Origin: Streptomyces sp. ALI-76-A
GTDB taxonomy: Bacteria; Actinomycetota; Actinomycetes; Streptomycetales; Streptomycetaceae
Reading direction: 5' to 3'
NCBI RefSeq assembly: GCF_030287445.1
Contig: NZ_JASVWB010000002.1
Location: 6,510,001-6,574,000 of the forward strand
Length of the DNA stretch: 64,000 nucleotides
A program made the translations under genes and the position numbers. Every line of letters starts with the position of its first letter. Within the stretch, counting starts at the first letter, position 1. The notes below the pieces were generated by a model. That model ran no database searches and was not told the origin of the DNA. It worked only from the letters and a program-made list of their open reading frames with translations. Positions 42,399 to 50,659 of this stretch are shown here, one piece after another.

Positions 42399-43849
42399 AC
42401 GCCGTCGTATCGTCGATCGCCGAGGCACTCGAGGCGGACGACCCGTACCGCTCGTTCGCCGAAATCAAACGACTCCTCGAACAGCACCTTCGGCAGATCA
42501 ATCCGCAGATCCGGACCAGGCGCACCGGATACTATAACCACACCCACATGCCGGACCTGGTCATGCGATGGCCGCACGACGACGACCTCAGTGACCGATA
42601 CGTCTACCTGCGCAGCACGACGGACGCGCACGAGCTCGGGTTCGACATCAGGCGCCTTGCTCGCCAGGACCGGCCCATTGTTCTGGCGCTCGGCGCTCTC
42701 CGCCCGTCCTTCGACGCCCGCACCCTGGATTCGCTCGCGATCGACCACCACACCCTGGTCTTGGACTTGGCGGCTTTCGCGGAGCTGACCGCTGGCGAGT
42801 CGGCCGACGCCGCGTTGAGGCGTCTGATCGCGAACACCGTCATTGAAGGCGGCCAGGGCCTCCTTGACGAGCGCTCCGTATCCCGGCTGGCCCGTGCCAT
42901 GACGACCGGTGCGCAGGCAGCCCGCCGCGGTGAGCGTGAGGGGACTGAGGACGCGCTTGCCTTTGCCTCGGACACGCTGTCCCCACCGATCGCGCGCCGC
43001 CTGACGGCCTTCTTGGGTACCTTATGGCGCGCTAGTGGTGCACCGGTTGCCGCGCTCGAACGCGCTCCCAAATATCCGCAGCAACTGGACGAGTCGTCGC
43101 TCGATTACCTCCTCGAAGGCCAGGAGATCCCTGATGGCAACTTCTGGAGCCGTATCGCCCGTGAGATCACTCTGGCCGATCTGCTGCGGCACGGCAGGAT
43201 CACCGCCACCGACAATCTCCAGCACCTCATGCGCGCCGCGATGAGCACATGGAACGCCCGGGTATGCGGCGTAGCCCCCTCCTCCGTCGCCGCTCGCCGT
43301 GGCGCAGCCCCCCTGCACTGGACTACGGGCGAGGGAGTCCTGAGCTTCGACGCGCCCGGCTTCGTTCTCACGCTCGCACAGAAGGTCGACCACCTGACAT
43401 CGTCGGCGGCACGAGCGGCGTACGAGCTGCCGGCCCTCGACGAGGTCGGCAATCGTCTGCGGCTCCTAGGGCTGACCCTCAAGGCCATCACACTGGTCAA
43501 CGGTGGCGGAAAGGTGGCGTACGAAGGAGAGGTGGGCGCCTTGCATGGGGACCGTCTCCGCCACCTCAGTGAATCTCTCGGACCTGGAACCCTGGTCAGG
43601 ACACTCGAAGCAGCCCTGCCGCCAAGTGGCGTACCGGTGAGGTACAACTTCTCCACCCGGACCGCCTCGGTAAAACCACCCCGCGGCAGTGTCCCCCTAC
43701 TGGAGCTCGTGAACACGTCCATTCGACTCTTCACGGACCTTTCCCAAGCGGAGGAGGAACGCCTCGTCGAGGTGATCCCGTCGGGCGGCCGCACCCTGCA
43801 TGCTGGAATCGATCACGACATGCAGGGGACAGAGCCCCCCGCCGACTGA
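42395..43849 (+). CDS. Hypothetical protein paired with the nuclease-like gene
   Basis: 484 residues from GTG 42395, overlapping the upstream stop. N-terminal ~150 residues alternate strands and helices (YYNHTHMPDLVMRWPHDDD, DRYVYLRSTTDAHELGFDI, RPIVLALGALRPSFD). The rest is mixed. No P-loop, HTH or membrane helix is visible. The tight coupling and position just inside the right att site suggest a two-gene defence or conflict unit. Function not assigned. Confidence 0.6.
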   Translation: MNAVVSSIAEALEADDPYRSFAEIKRLLEQHLRQINPQIRTRRTGYYNHTHMPDLVMRWPHDDDLSDRYVYLRSTTDAHELGFDIRRLARQDRPIVLALGALRPSFDARTLDSLAIDHHTLVLDLAAFAELTAGESADAALRRLIANTVIEGGQGLLDERSVSRLARAMTTGAQAARRGEREGTEDALAFASDTLSPPIARRLTAFLGTLWRASGAPVAALERAPKYPQQLDESSLDYLLEGQEIPDGNFWSRIAREITLADLLRHGRITATDNLQHLMRAAMSTWNARVCGVAPSSVAARRGAAPLHWTTGEGVLSFDAPGFVLTLAQKVDHLTSSAARAAYELPALDEVGNRLRLLGLTLKAITLVNGGGKVAYEGEVGALHGDRLRHLSESLGPGTLVRTLEAALPPSGVPVRYNFSTRTASVKPPRGSVPLLELVNTSIRLFTDLSQAEEERLVEVIPSGGRTLHAGIDHDMQGTEPPAD

Positions 43850-43979
43850 CGCGCGGCGGGTCCACAGTGGGCACACCGACACGACTCCACCGCGTGAGGC
43901 TCCGTACCACGGGAGGTACTGCCGTACTGCGGGTAGCCATGCCACGCCAGGTTGTCCGTGCCGAACCGACGTACGGCCG

Positions 43980-43997
43980 TGACGCTCATTTGACGCT
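43980..43997 (+). repeat. TGACGCT pair, right end of cassette 1
   Basis: Two TGACGCT heptamers start at 43980 and 43991 (11-bp spacing), followed by CCGGGCGCCCG. The pair matches the one at 25431-25448 nearly base for base. It precedes the att core at 44078 by about 87 bp, the same distance as at the right end of cassette 2. Confidence 0.75.
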
Positions 43998-44077
43998 CCG
44001 GGCGCCCGCTGGCCCTCATTCGGGATCCGAAAGCCTCTCTGACCTGATGTTTTAACGCTTGCGTTCAGGGCGACATG

Positions 44078-44150
44078 TTTCCGATGACGTCGCACGTGGA
44101 GTGTGTGGCGATTTTGGAGCCCGCTACAAAGGGGCTCTGACCTGCTGATT
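44078..44150 (+). other. Putative att core between cassettes 1 and 2
   Basis: Recreates the methyltransferase 3' end: in frame it reads FPMTSHVECVAILEPATKGL, then stop, then CCTG. Substitutions against 25282-25354 are partly synonymous, indicating an origin from the same gene in another strain or species and not a local copy. Confidence 0.75.
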
Positions 44151-44698
44151 TTCTGATTCCCCAGGTTGCGGGCGGGGCGTGCCGGCATGTTTCCGTAGGT
44201 TCACCGCGTGGAGCATGCTGTAGGTCCCGCCACGCGTCTCACCGGCGGTTTCGCGGCAGGTGTGTGAGTCGCGAACGGTCTGCCTCAACTCCGTAAGGGA
44301 CGGGTTCGGAAAATGCCTTGACGCTCGTTCGACGCTGTTTCTGACGGAGTGTGAGGTGGTCGTCCTGGATCAGATAGCGCGGGTCAATCGATTTGTCGGG
44401 CTTTTGCGGAACCTGTGGTGTTCACCGACCTGCGGGGCCTCGATGACGGTGACGCGTCTGCCGTACCGAGGGCGGGTGCCAGCGGTACCGACTGACCCGA
44501 CTCATGGACTGGTTCCTGCTCCTGCACGGAGACGAGGAGGGGACCGTGTTCGCCGTCGAGTCTGAGGGTATCGGCCTGCATGCGCTGCACCCGGTTTTCG
44601 AACCGCACCTGCGTGCGGCACGAAGTCCACCGTGTTCGCCGTCCGATGTCACGGATTGTCATCGCCGCGTAGTGTGGACTGTTGCTTGTCAAAGTGCG
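44151..44698. other. Left end of cassette 2, non-coding
   Basis: Holds the heptamer pair TGACGCT (44319) and CGACGCT (44330), 11 bp apart, and a stretch at about 44,436-44,590 that recurs with many small changes at about 55,826-55,955. No complete gene is visible; minus-strand peptide fragments in the repeated stretch suggest an eroded gene. Confidence 0.6.
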
Positions 44699-47600
44699 TC
44701 AGTCCTTGGATTCCTCGGGCGTCCACTCCCGGGCGAAATACTCCAGCTGCTTGGTGATGAGCTCTACTGCGTCCAAGACCTCCGCGGGTGGGTATCCGTG
44801 CCGGGCGAGCAGTCGTTTGATGGTGCTGCGCAGTCTGGCGCGGACAGGTTCGTGGGAGACCCAGTCCGGTGTCAGTTGCCGACGCACAGTGGTCACCAGC
44901 GCGCGGGCGATGTCGGCAAGCGCTGCGTCGCCGATGAGGCCGCGGGCCGTGCCGTGGCCGGCGATCGCGTCGTAGAAGGCGAGTTCATCCTGGCTCAGCG
45001 GCGGGTCGAACCGCTCACCGCGGTGGGTGTCCGAGGCTATCTCGTGCACCATCTCGGTCAGTTCGGCGATGATCTCCCCGCTGGTGAGCCGCTGCCGTTC
45101 GTATTCGCTCGTCAGGTCCCGCAACCGTGCCGACAGGACGCCGCGCCGAACGACATTGTGCTGGGTGACTTCGTGTACGGACTGCTCGGCCAGCCGCCGC
45201 ATGGCCTCGGTGGCCAAGTGCGGGGTTTCGGACGCCTGGAGTCCTGTGGCGGGCGCCTCCGGCCCGGCGGTCTGCGCCAGCTGCTGCACCATGTGCACCA
45301 TGTCTTGGGATTCGTCCGGGCCCATTGCCTCGCGGTCTGCGGCGTCGAATCTGGCCATCCAGATACGCACCTTCGTCATGAACTTCAGGTCGGATCGCCA
45401 GTTCGGAACATCTGGAAACCGTTCCGCGATCTTGGTGCTGGCGAAGGTCAGTGCATGGAAACGCTCCAGGCGATAGGCGTGCTCGCGAAAGCGCCGCCCG
45501 AGATTGCGGGCCGGGTCGGCAGTGTCGTTTCCGGGAGTGCGGGGGTCGCGCAGATGATTCAAGGTCTTCAGTACGGCGTCCAGGTGTGACCGGGGACCTG
45601 GTCTTGCGAGCAGTGCGCGCCAGTCGATGCCCGCGAGGATGCAGCACAAGGCGTCGTACTCCTTGCGCAGCTCATCGAGTGCCGTGTCGATGTCCGCGGC
45701 TGCGTATCGGACGGCCTGGCCGGTGTCGGAGCGTTCGGCGAGCATCTGACGTAGGTTGTCGGCAAGAGGCACGTAGCCGACGAGGAGACCGTCCGGCTTG
45801 CCGCGGAAGCGACGGTTGACCCGAACCATGGCCTGCATCAGCAGGTTGCCCTTGAGGGAGCGGTCCAGATACATGGTGTGGACCGGCGGCGCGTCGAAGC
45901 CGGTGAGCAGCATGCTGTGCACGATGAGCAGTTCGAGCTCGTCGTCCGGATCCTGGGCCCGTCTGACTACCGTCGAGCGCTCCGCCGGAGTCAGAGCATG
46001 GGAACGCAGCCGGTCCGGGTCCATGCCCAAGCCCGAGAAGACGATCTTCATCGTCCCGTGGTCAACCGCCTGATGAGCCCACCCGGGCCGTAGTTCCTGG
46101 ATGGCCTCGAACACTCGCACGCACATCTCGCGTGTGGCACAGACGACCATGGCCTTGCCGGGTGTGCCGATGAACGGCGTCATGTGTGCGCGACGTTGCT
46201 CCCAGTGCTCCACCAGGTCGGAGGCCAGGGCGTGGACCCGAGCCGGGGTGCCGTGTGTGGCGTTCAGATCGGCGACGGTCCGCTCGGTGCGACGGCGTCC
46301 GGATCCGGCAGTCAGTCCGGACTCCTCGTCGAACTCTGGGAGATCGGGCCAGGATTCCCGGGCGAATTCGATGGTCCGGTCCTCGTAGTGGACAGGGACC
46401 GTCACCCCATCGCCGGTGGCCCGCTCGAGGTCATAGGTGTCGATGGAGCCGCCGAACACCTGGCGGATCATCCGGTCGGCTGACGAAAGCGGTACGGAGG
46501 TGAAGGCGAGCAGGGTTGCGTTCGGCAGGGCCCCGCGGAGATGGCGGGCGTGCAGGGAACGGTGGGATCGGTGGGCTTCGTCGACGATGACGACGATGTT
46601 CCGCCGTTCGGACAGCGTGGGGTGTCCGGAACCCGACGTGTGCTCACGTGTGGTGAGGCCGAATTTCTGCAAGGTCGTGAAGACGGTGCCGCCGGCACGC
46701 ATGCCGGACAGCAGCCCACGCAATTCCTCACGGGAGTCCGCGTGGTACAGGGGCTCCAGCGGAGGCCCGTGCTCCTGGAAAATCGCGAACAGTTGGTGGT
46801 CGCGGTCGGTATTGTCCGTGACAACGACGAGCGTAGGCCAGTTCAGTGCCGGGTCACGAGCGATGATCCCGGAAGTCCACACCATGGTCCAGGACGTGCC
46901 GCTTCCGGTGGCGTGCGCCACGACTCCGGCCCGCCCGTCGGTGCGAAAGGCCTCGACCACGCATCGTGCGGCCTTGGTCGCTGCGAAATACTGGTGCGGT
47001 CTGGCGATGCGCTTCCCGGTGGACGTGAAGTCGATGAACCCATCGACGAAGCGCAGCAGCCGGGTCCGGTCGAACAGGCCGCGCAGGGCCAGCTGTTCTG
47101 CTGTCGCGTCTCCCTCACCGGCTTGGTCCGGCCGTACCGGCCGACCCGACTCGTCTACGTTCCAGGCAGCATATTGCTCGTACGGCGTGAAGGGCGTCCC
47201 GTACACGGCTTCGGTCCCGGATGAGAGCAAAGTGACGGCGTTGTAGCGGAAGGCGGCGGGGAAGTCCTCCGCGCACCGCTGAATTGTGCGGTGCGCCCCT
47301 CGCAGCGCCCCGTCCCCGTCCTGGGCCCGCTTCGCCTCGATCACGGCCACCGGCAGCCCGTTGACGTAGAGGACGAGGTCCAAGCGGCGACGCTGCCCGT
47401 CCGCGCCGGCGAGTGCGGTGTCGGTCGACACGACGTACCTGTTGGCGTCCGCGTTCCTCAGATCGATCAGTCGGACCGGGGGGTTGTGCCGTGCGCCGAA
47501 CTCGTCCGTGTAGGCGACGGATCGAATCCCATGGGTCATATACGCGTGCGTCTGCCTGTTTTCGGTGTACGCGTCCTGGTCTACGGGAGTGGCCGCGATG

Positions 47601-47812
47601 GACACGGCTTGGCTCACCGCCTCCGGAGGCAGGCCAGTGTTGAGGCGGGTGATCGCCTCGCGGAGCTGGTCGTGGAGGATCAGACCGTCCCAGTCACGCC
47701 GGTGGCCGGACCCCGGCGCGAGCCGGTTTCCGGGACACGCCTCCCAGCCGAGCCGCTTCAGCTCGGTCACCGTGAGCTGCGCCCACTCGGATCCGGTGGG
47801 CAGGCTGGTCAC
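44699..47812 (-). CDS. hsdR: Type I restriction enzyme R-like subunit, Walker A lysine replaced
   Basis: 1,037 residues from GTG 47812, overlapping the hsdS stop (GTGA). The N-terminal nuclease region has RRLDLVLYVNGLPVAVIEAKRA (D...ExK intact). Helicase motor: HATGSGTSWTMVW where HsdR proteins have GSGKS; residue 306 is Thr (ACG) and not Lys. DEAHRSH (motif II) is normal. AFTSVPLSS replaces the usual FTGTP. Later LIVHSMLLTGFDAPPVHTMYLDR and QAMVRVNR are typical. ATP-driven translocation is doubtful without the lysine, while the nuclease motif is retained. Last gene of the locus. Confidence 0.88.
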   Translation of the reverse strand: MTSLPTGSEWAQLTVTELKRLGWEACPGNRLAPGSGHRRDWDGLILHDQLREAITRLNTGLPPEAVSQAVSIAATPVDQDAYTENRQTHAYMTHGIRSVAYTDEFGARHNPPVRLIDLRNADANRYVVSTDTALAGADGQRRRLDLVLYVNGLPVAVIEAKRAQDGDGALRGAHRTIQRCAEDFPAAFRYNAVTLLSSGTEAVYGTPFTPYEQYAAWNVDESGRPVRPDQAGEGDATAEQLALRGLFDRTRLLRFVDGFIDFTSTGKRIARPHQYFAATKAARCVVEAFRTDGRAGVVAHATGSGTSWTMVWTSGIIARDPALNWPTLVVVTDNTDRDHQLFAIFQEHGPPLEPLYHADSREELRGLLSGMRAGGTVFTTLQKFGLTTREHTSGSGHPTLSERRNIVVIVDEAHRSHRSLHARHLRGALPNATLLAFTSVPLSSADRMIRQVFGGSIDTYDLERATGDGVTVPVHYEDRTIEFARESWPDLPEFDEESGLTAGSGRRRTERTVADLNATHGTPARVHALASDLVEHWEQRRAHMTPFIGTPGKAMVVCATREMCVRVFEAIQELRPGWAHQAVDHGTMKIVFSGLGMDPDRLRSHALTPAERSTVVRRAQDPDDELELLIVHSMLLTGFDAPPVHTMYLDRSLKGNLLMQAMVRVNRRFRGKPDGLLVGYVPLADNLRQMLAERSDTGQAVRYAAADIDTALDELRKEYDALCCILAGIDWRALLARPGPRSHLDAVLKTLNHLRDPRTPGNDTADPARNLGRRFREHAYRLERFHALTFASTKIAERFPDVPNWRSDLKFMTKVRIWMARFDAADREAMGPDESQDMVHMVQQLAQTAGPEAPATGLQASETPHLATEAMRRLAEQSVHEVTQHNVVRRGVLSARLRDLTSEYERQRLTSGEIIAELTEMVHEIASDTHRGERFDPPLSQDELAFYDAIAGHGTARGLIGDAALADIARALVTTVRRQLTPDWVSHEPVRARLRSTIKRLLARHGYPPAEVLDAVELITKQLEYFAREWTPEESKD

Positions 47813-49041
47813 GTAGCGTCCTCCACGACTGCTTTGGCGTCCCTGACGCGCAGGCTGCCCGTCATCAGCTGGGGAAGAAGGCTGTCGCGGAGCTCGGCCA
47901 GGGTGGCCGACTCCGCCTGTCCGTGGTCGGCCCGGTTCTCCAGCGCCTCGAGCGTAGCCCGCAGCGCGGGCCGGTGGGCGTCGGCGGGCAGGAGGAGCTC
48001 CAGGGCGGCCAGATGGGTCTCCCGAAGTCCGGTCTGCCGGGGCGTCCCCTCTGCCATGGCCTCGATGCTGGGCTGTGCGCGCAGCATCGCGAACCCCGTG
48101 CAAAGGGGGTCGGTCAGTTCAGGCGCGAAGCGGACCGTCAGCAGACGGGCGCCCGGCACCGCATCCGCGTCCGCGGTCCAGCGGGCGACACGGCCGAGTG
48201 TGCCGGCGCCGTACGAGGTGACCAGCACGTCGTGGCGCTGCAGCATCCTGGCGGCGTCCACCTCCTCCCTGAGCGCCCGGCCCGCGGACTCGGTGATCAC
48301 CCGGCCTTCTCGGACGCACTCCTGGTCGAGCAAGATCACCCCATGCGGGGCGTCCGTGTACCGGTGTGTGACGCCCCGGTGCAGCGCACTCGTGACGGAG
48401 CCAACGGCGACCCGGACCGGGTCTGCCGACTCGACGGCCCGGTCGTAATGTGCCAGTGCCAGCTCGCGGGTGGCGGCCACGATGCGGCTGTTGGCGGCGA
48501 TCTTGTCGTCCAACGCGCCGAGGACGGCGACCACCCCCTCCTGCTCGGCCATCGGAGGGTGCGGGACCGGAAGGGTGCGGATCGACGTCAGGGCAGCGGC
48601 CATGCCCGACCCGCCCACAGCCGACGTGTGGGTCAGAAGCGAACGCCGTCCCGCCTCCGACCGGAACCAGTAGTGGTAGAACTCGGGCAGTGCTCTCGCC
48701 GGATCCAGCCGGGACCGCAGCTGGGACGAATCGATGACGTACCGGTTGTATTCCAGCCTGCGAGGCACCATGGACACCTGGCCGATGGCACCCCGGTGGG
48801 TGAACACGACGTCTCCCGGGAAGACGTTCGCCGACAGCACCTCGTCCGCCTTCTCCTCCGTGATGAAGACGAATTCACCGTCGAGGATTCCCCGTGCCAG
48901 ATTCGTCCCGCGGATGACGGGGACTCCGTCCCGAACGTAATCCTCCTTCGTGATCCGTGATCCAAACGGGCCCATGGCGAAGGCCGAACGGTCTTCGGAC
49001 GCGGCCAGCGACTGGTACTCGACGAACTTCCAGTCAGCCAT
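47809..49041 (-). CDS. hsdS: Type I restriction specificity subunit
   Basis: 410 residues; start ATG 49041 overlaps the hsdM end by 8 bases. Two target-recognition domains separated by conserved helices: the first ends LPVPHPPMAEQEGVVAVLGALDDKIAANSRI, a classical HsdS coiled-coil spacer, and a second helix lies near the C-terminus (ALRATLEALENRADHGQAESATLAELRDSLLPQLMTG in part). Both TRDs look complete. It would give DNA specificity to the complex. Confidence 0.9.
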   Translation of the reverse strand: MADWKFVEYQSLAASEDRSAFAMGPFGSRITKEDYVRDGVPVIRGTNLARGILDGEFVFITEEKADEVLSANVFPGDVVFTHRGAIGQVSMVPRRLEYNRYVIDSSQLRSRLDPARALPEFYHYWFRSEAGRRSLLTHTSAVGGSGMAAALTSIRTLPVPHPPMAEQEGVVAVLGALDDKIAANSRIVAATRELALAHYDRAVESADPVRVAVGSVTSALHRGVTHRYTDAPHGVILLDQECVREGRVITESAGRALREEVDAARMLQRHDVLVTSYGAGTLGRVARWTADADAVPGARLLTVRFAPELTDPLCTGFAMLRAQPSIEAMAEGTPRQTGLRETHLAALELLLPADAHRPALRATLEALENRADHGQAESATLAELRDSLLPQLMTGSLRVRDAKAVVEDAT

Positions 49042-50629
49042 CGACCCTCCGCAACTGTGCCCGCACCGCCTCCGTCAGGTCGTCCGCCAAGCTGAAGAGC
49101 CCATCGAGCTCCTTCGTCAGGCGCCCGATGCGTTCGGCAGCCGACTCGACACCGACTTCGGCGATGTACCGGTTCGGCGACAGCACATGGCCTTCGCGCC
49201 GGACATCTGCCACATCCGCGGAGAAACAGAATCCGGCAACGTTCTTGTACCGCTTGCCCGCTGCCGAGGCCATGCCCCGCCATGCGCGATACGTGCCGAC
49301 GATCTTCGCGAGGTCGCCGTCGGAGAGGGTGCGCTCTCCTCGGCCGGCTGTCTCACCCATGGTCCCGGCGTCGATGAACAGTATGCGGCCACGCCGGTCT
49401 TCCAGGTTCTTGGTTCCCCGGGGGGACTTGTCCTTGTCCAGGAGCCACAGATATACGGGAACGCCGGTGCTGCGGAAGAGGTTCGGCGGTAGCGCGACCA
49501 TGCAGGCCACCAGGTCTTCCTCGATCAACGCCCGGCGGATCTCGTCTTCGCGGCCCCGGCCGCCAGTGACCGAGGCACCGGCCAGAACGACACCGGCGGT
49601 GCCCTTGTCTCCGAGCTTGGCGATGATGTGCTGCAACCATGCGAAGTTCGCGTTGGCTTGCGGCGGCACACCGTACCGCCAACGCGAGTCCTCCGGGTTC
49701 CGTGGCCAATCCTTGAGGTTGAAGGGGGGAATGGACAGGACGAAGTCGGCTTCCAGACCGGGGTACCGGTCCTCGCTGAGGGAATCCCCCCACGCCAGGT
49801 CGCCTTCGACACCGTGCAGCGCGAGGTTCATCCTCGCCAGCCGCCATGTGCGGTCATCCCGATCTTGGCCGTGCACCGCCAAGTCGTCTGTGTGTGCTGT
49901 GGTCCCGTGTCCGGCAGCGAATTCTCCTGCCCGGACGAGCAGCCCGGCCGTGCCGCAGACCGGGTCGTAGATCCGGCCCGCGTACGGCTCCAGCATCTCC
50001 ACCAGCAGCCGGGCCACGCTCCCCGGGGGGTGGAAGTCACCGCCTCGTTTCCCTTCCGCCCGGGAGAACCTGTCGAGGAAGTCCGCGTACACCGCGCTCA
50101 GGACGTCCCGTGCCGGCCTGCCTCCGGGGCCCGTGAACCGCGCGTCGTCCATGAGGGCGACCAGTTCGGCGAGACGGCGCCAGCCGATGTCCTCCTGACC
50201 GTAGATTTTCGGCAGGACACCGGCGAGCGGTGGGTTCTCCTGCATGACGGCGTCGATCGCGTCATCGAGGTACCGGCCGACGTCCTCGCTCCCCGTGCGG
50301 GCAGCGATGGCGCTCCAGCGGGCGGACTCCGGCACCCAGCAGGCGCCGTAGCCGATGTACTCGTCCTTGTCCTCCAGGAAGACGGCCCGTTGTGCCGCGT
50401 TCATGCCTTCCTCGGCGAGTTCCTCGTCGAGCTCGGCGCGGCGCTCGTCGAAGGCGTCGGACAGGTATTTCAGAAAGACCAGGCCGAGGAGGAACTCCTT
50501 GTACCGGGCAATGTCCATCGAGCCACGCAGCTTGTCCGCGGCCGTCCACAAGACGTGCTGGATCTCACCGGAGCCCGGTACGCCGGACAGCTCGGCTCGG
50601 ACGTCGGCTCGGTTCATCCGCGACGGCAT
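49034..50629 (-). CDS. hsdM: Type I methylase M-like subunit with altered catalytic motif (IPPF)
   Basis: 531 residues from ATG 50629. The helical N-terminal domain is normal (LRGSMDIARYKEFLLGLVFLKYLSD). Motif I reads YDPVCGTAGLLVRAGEF (residues 221-237), where active enzymes have DPxCGSGG. Motif IV reads DFVLSIPPFN: Ile300 (ATT) replaces the catalytic Asn of NPPF. Both differences argue against N6-adenine methylation. The rest, including FRSTGVPVYLWLLDKDK, is intact, so the protein is not decaying overall. It may act in DNA binding or complex assembly. Confidence 0.88.
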   Translation of the reverse strand: MPSRMNRADVRAELSGVPGSGEIQHVLWTAADKLRGSMDIARYKEFLLGLVFLKYLSDAFDERRAELDEELAEEGMNAAQRAVFLEDKDEYIGYGACWVPESARWSAIAARTGSEDVGRYLDDAIDAVMQENPPLAGVLPKIYGQEDIGWRRLAELVALMDDARFTGPGGRPARDVLSAVYADFLDRFSRAEGKRGGDFHPPGSVARLLVEMLEPYAGRIYDPVCGTAGLLVRAGEFAAGHGTTAHTDDLAVHGQDRDDRTWRLARMNLALHGVEGDLAWGDSLSEDRYPGLEADFVLSIPPFNLKDWPRNPEDSRWRYGVPPQANANFAWLQHIIAKLGDKGTAGVVLAGASVTGGRGREDEIRRALIEEDLVACMVALPPNLFRSTGVPVYLWLLDKDKSPRGTKNLEDRRGRILFIDAGTMGETAGRGERTLSDGDLAKIVGTYRAWRGMASAAGKRYKNVAGFCFSADVADVRREGHVLSPNRYIAEVGVESAAERIGRLTKELDGLFSLADDLTEAVRAQLRRVDG

Positions 50630-50659
50630 GGCAGCGGTTCCTCTTCCTTGAGCGGCGGA

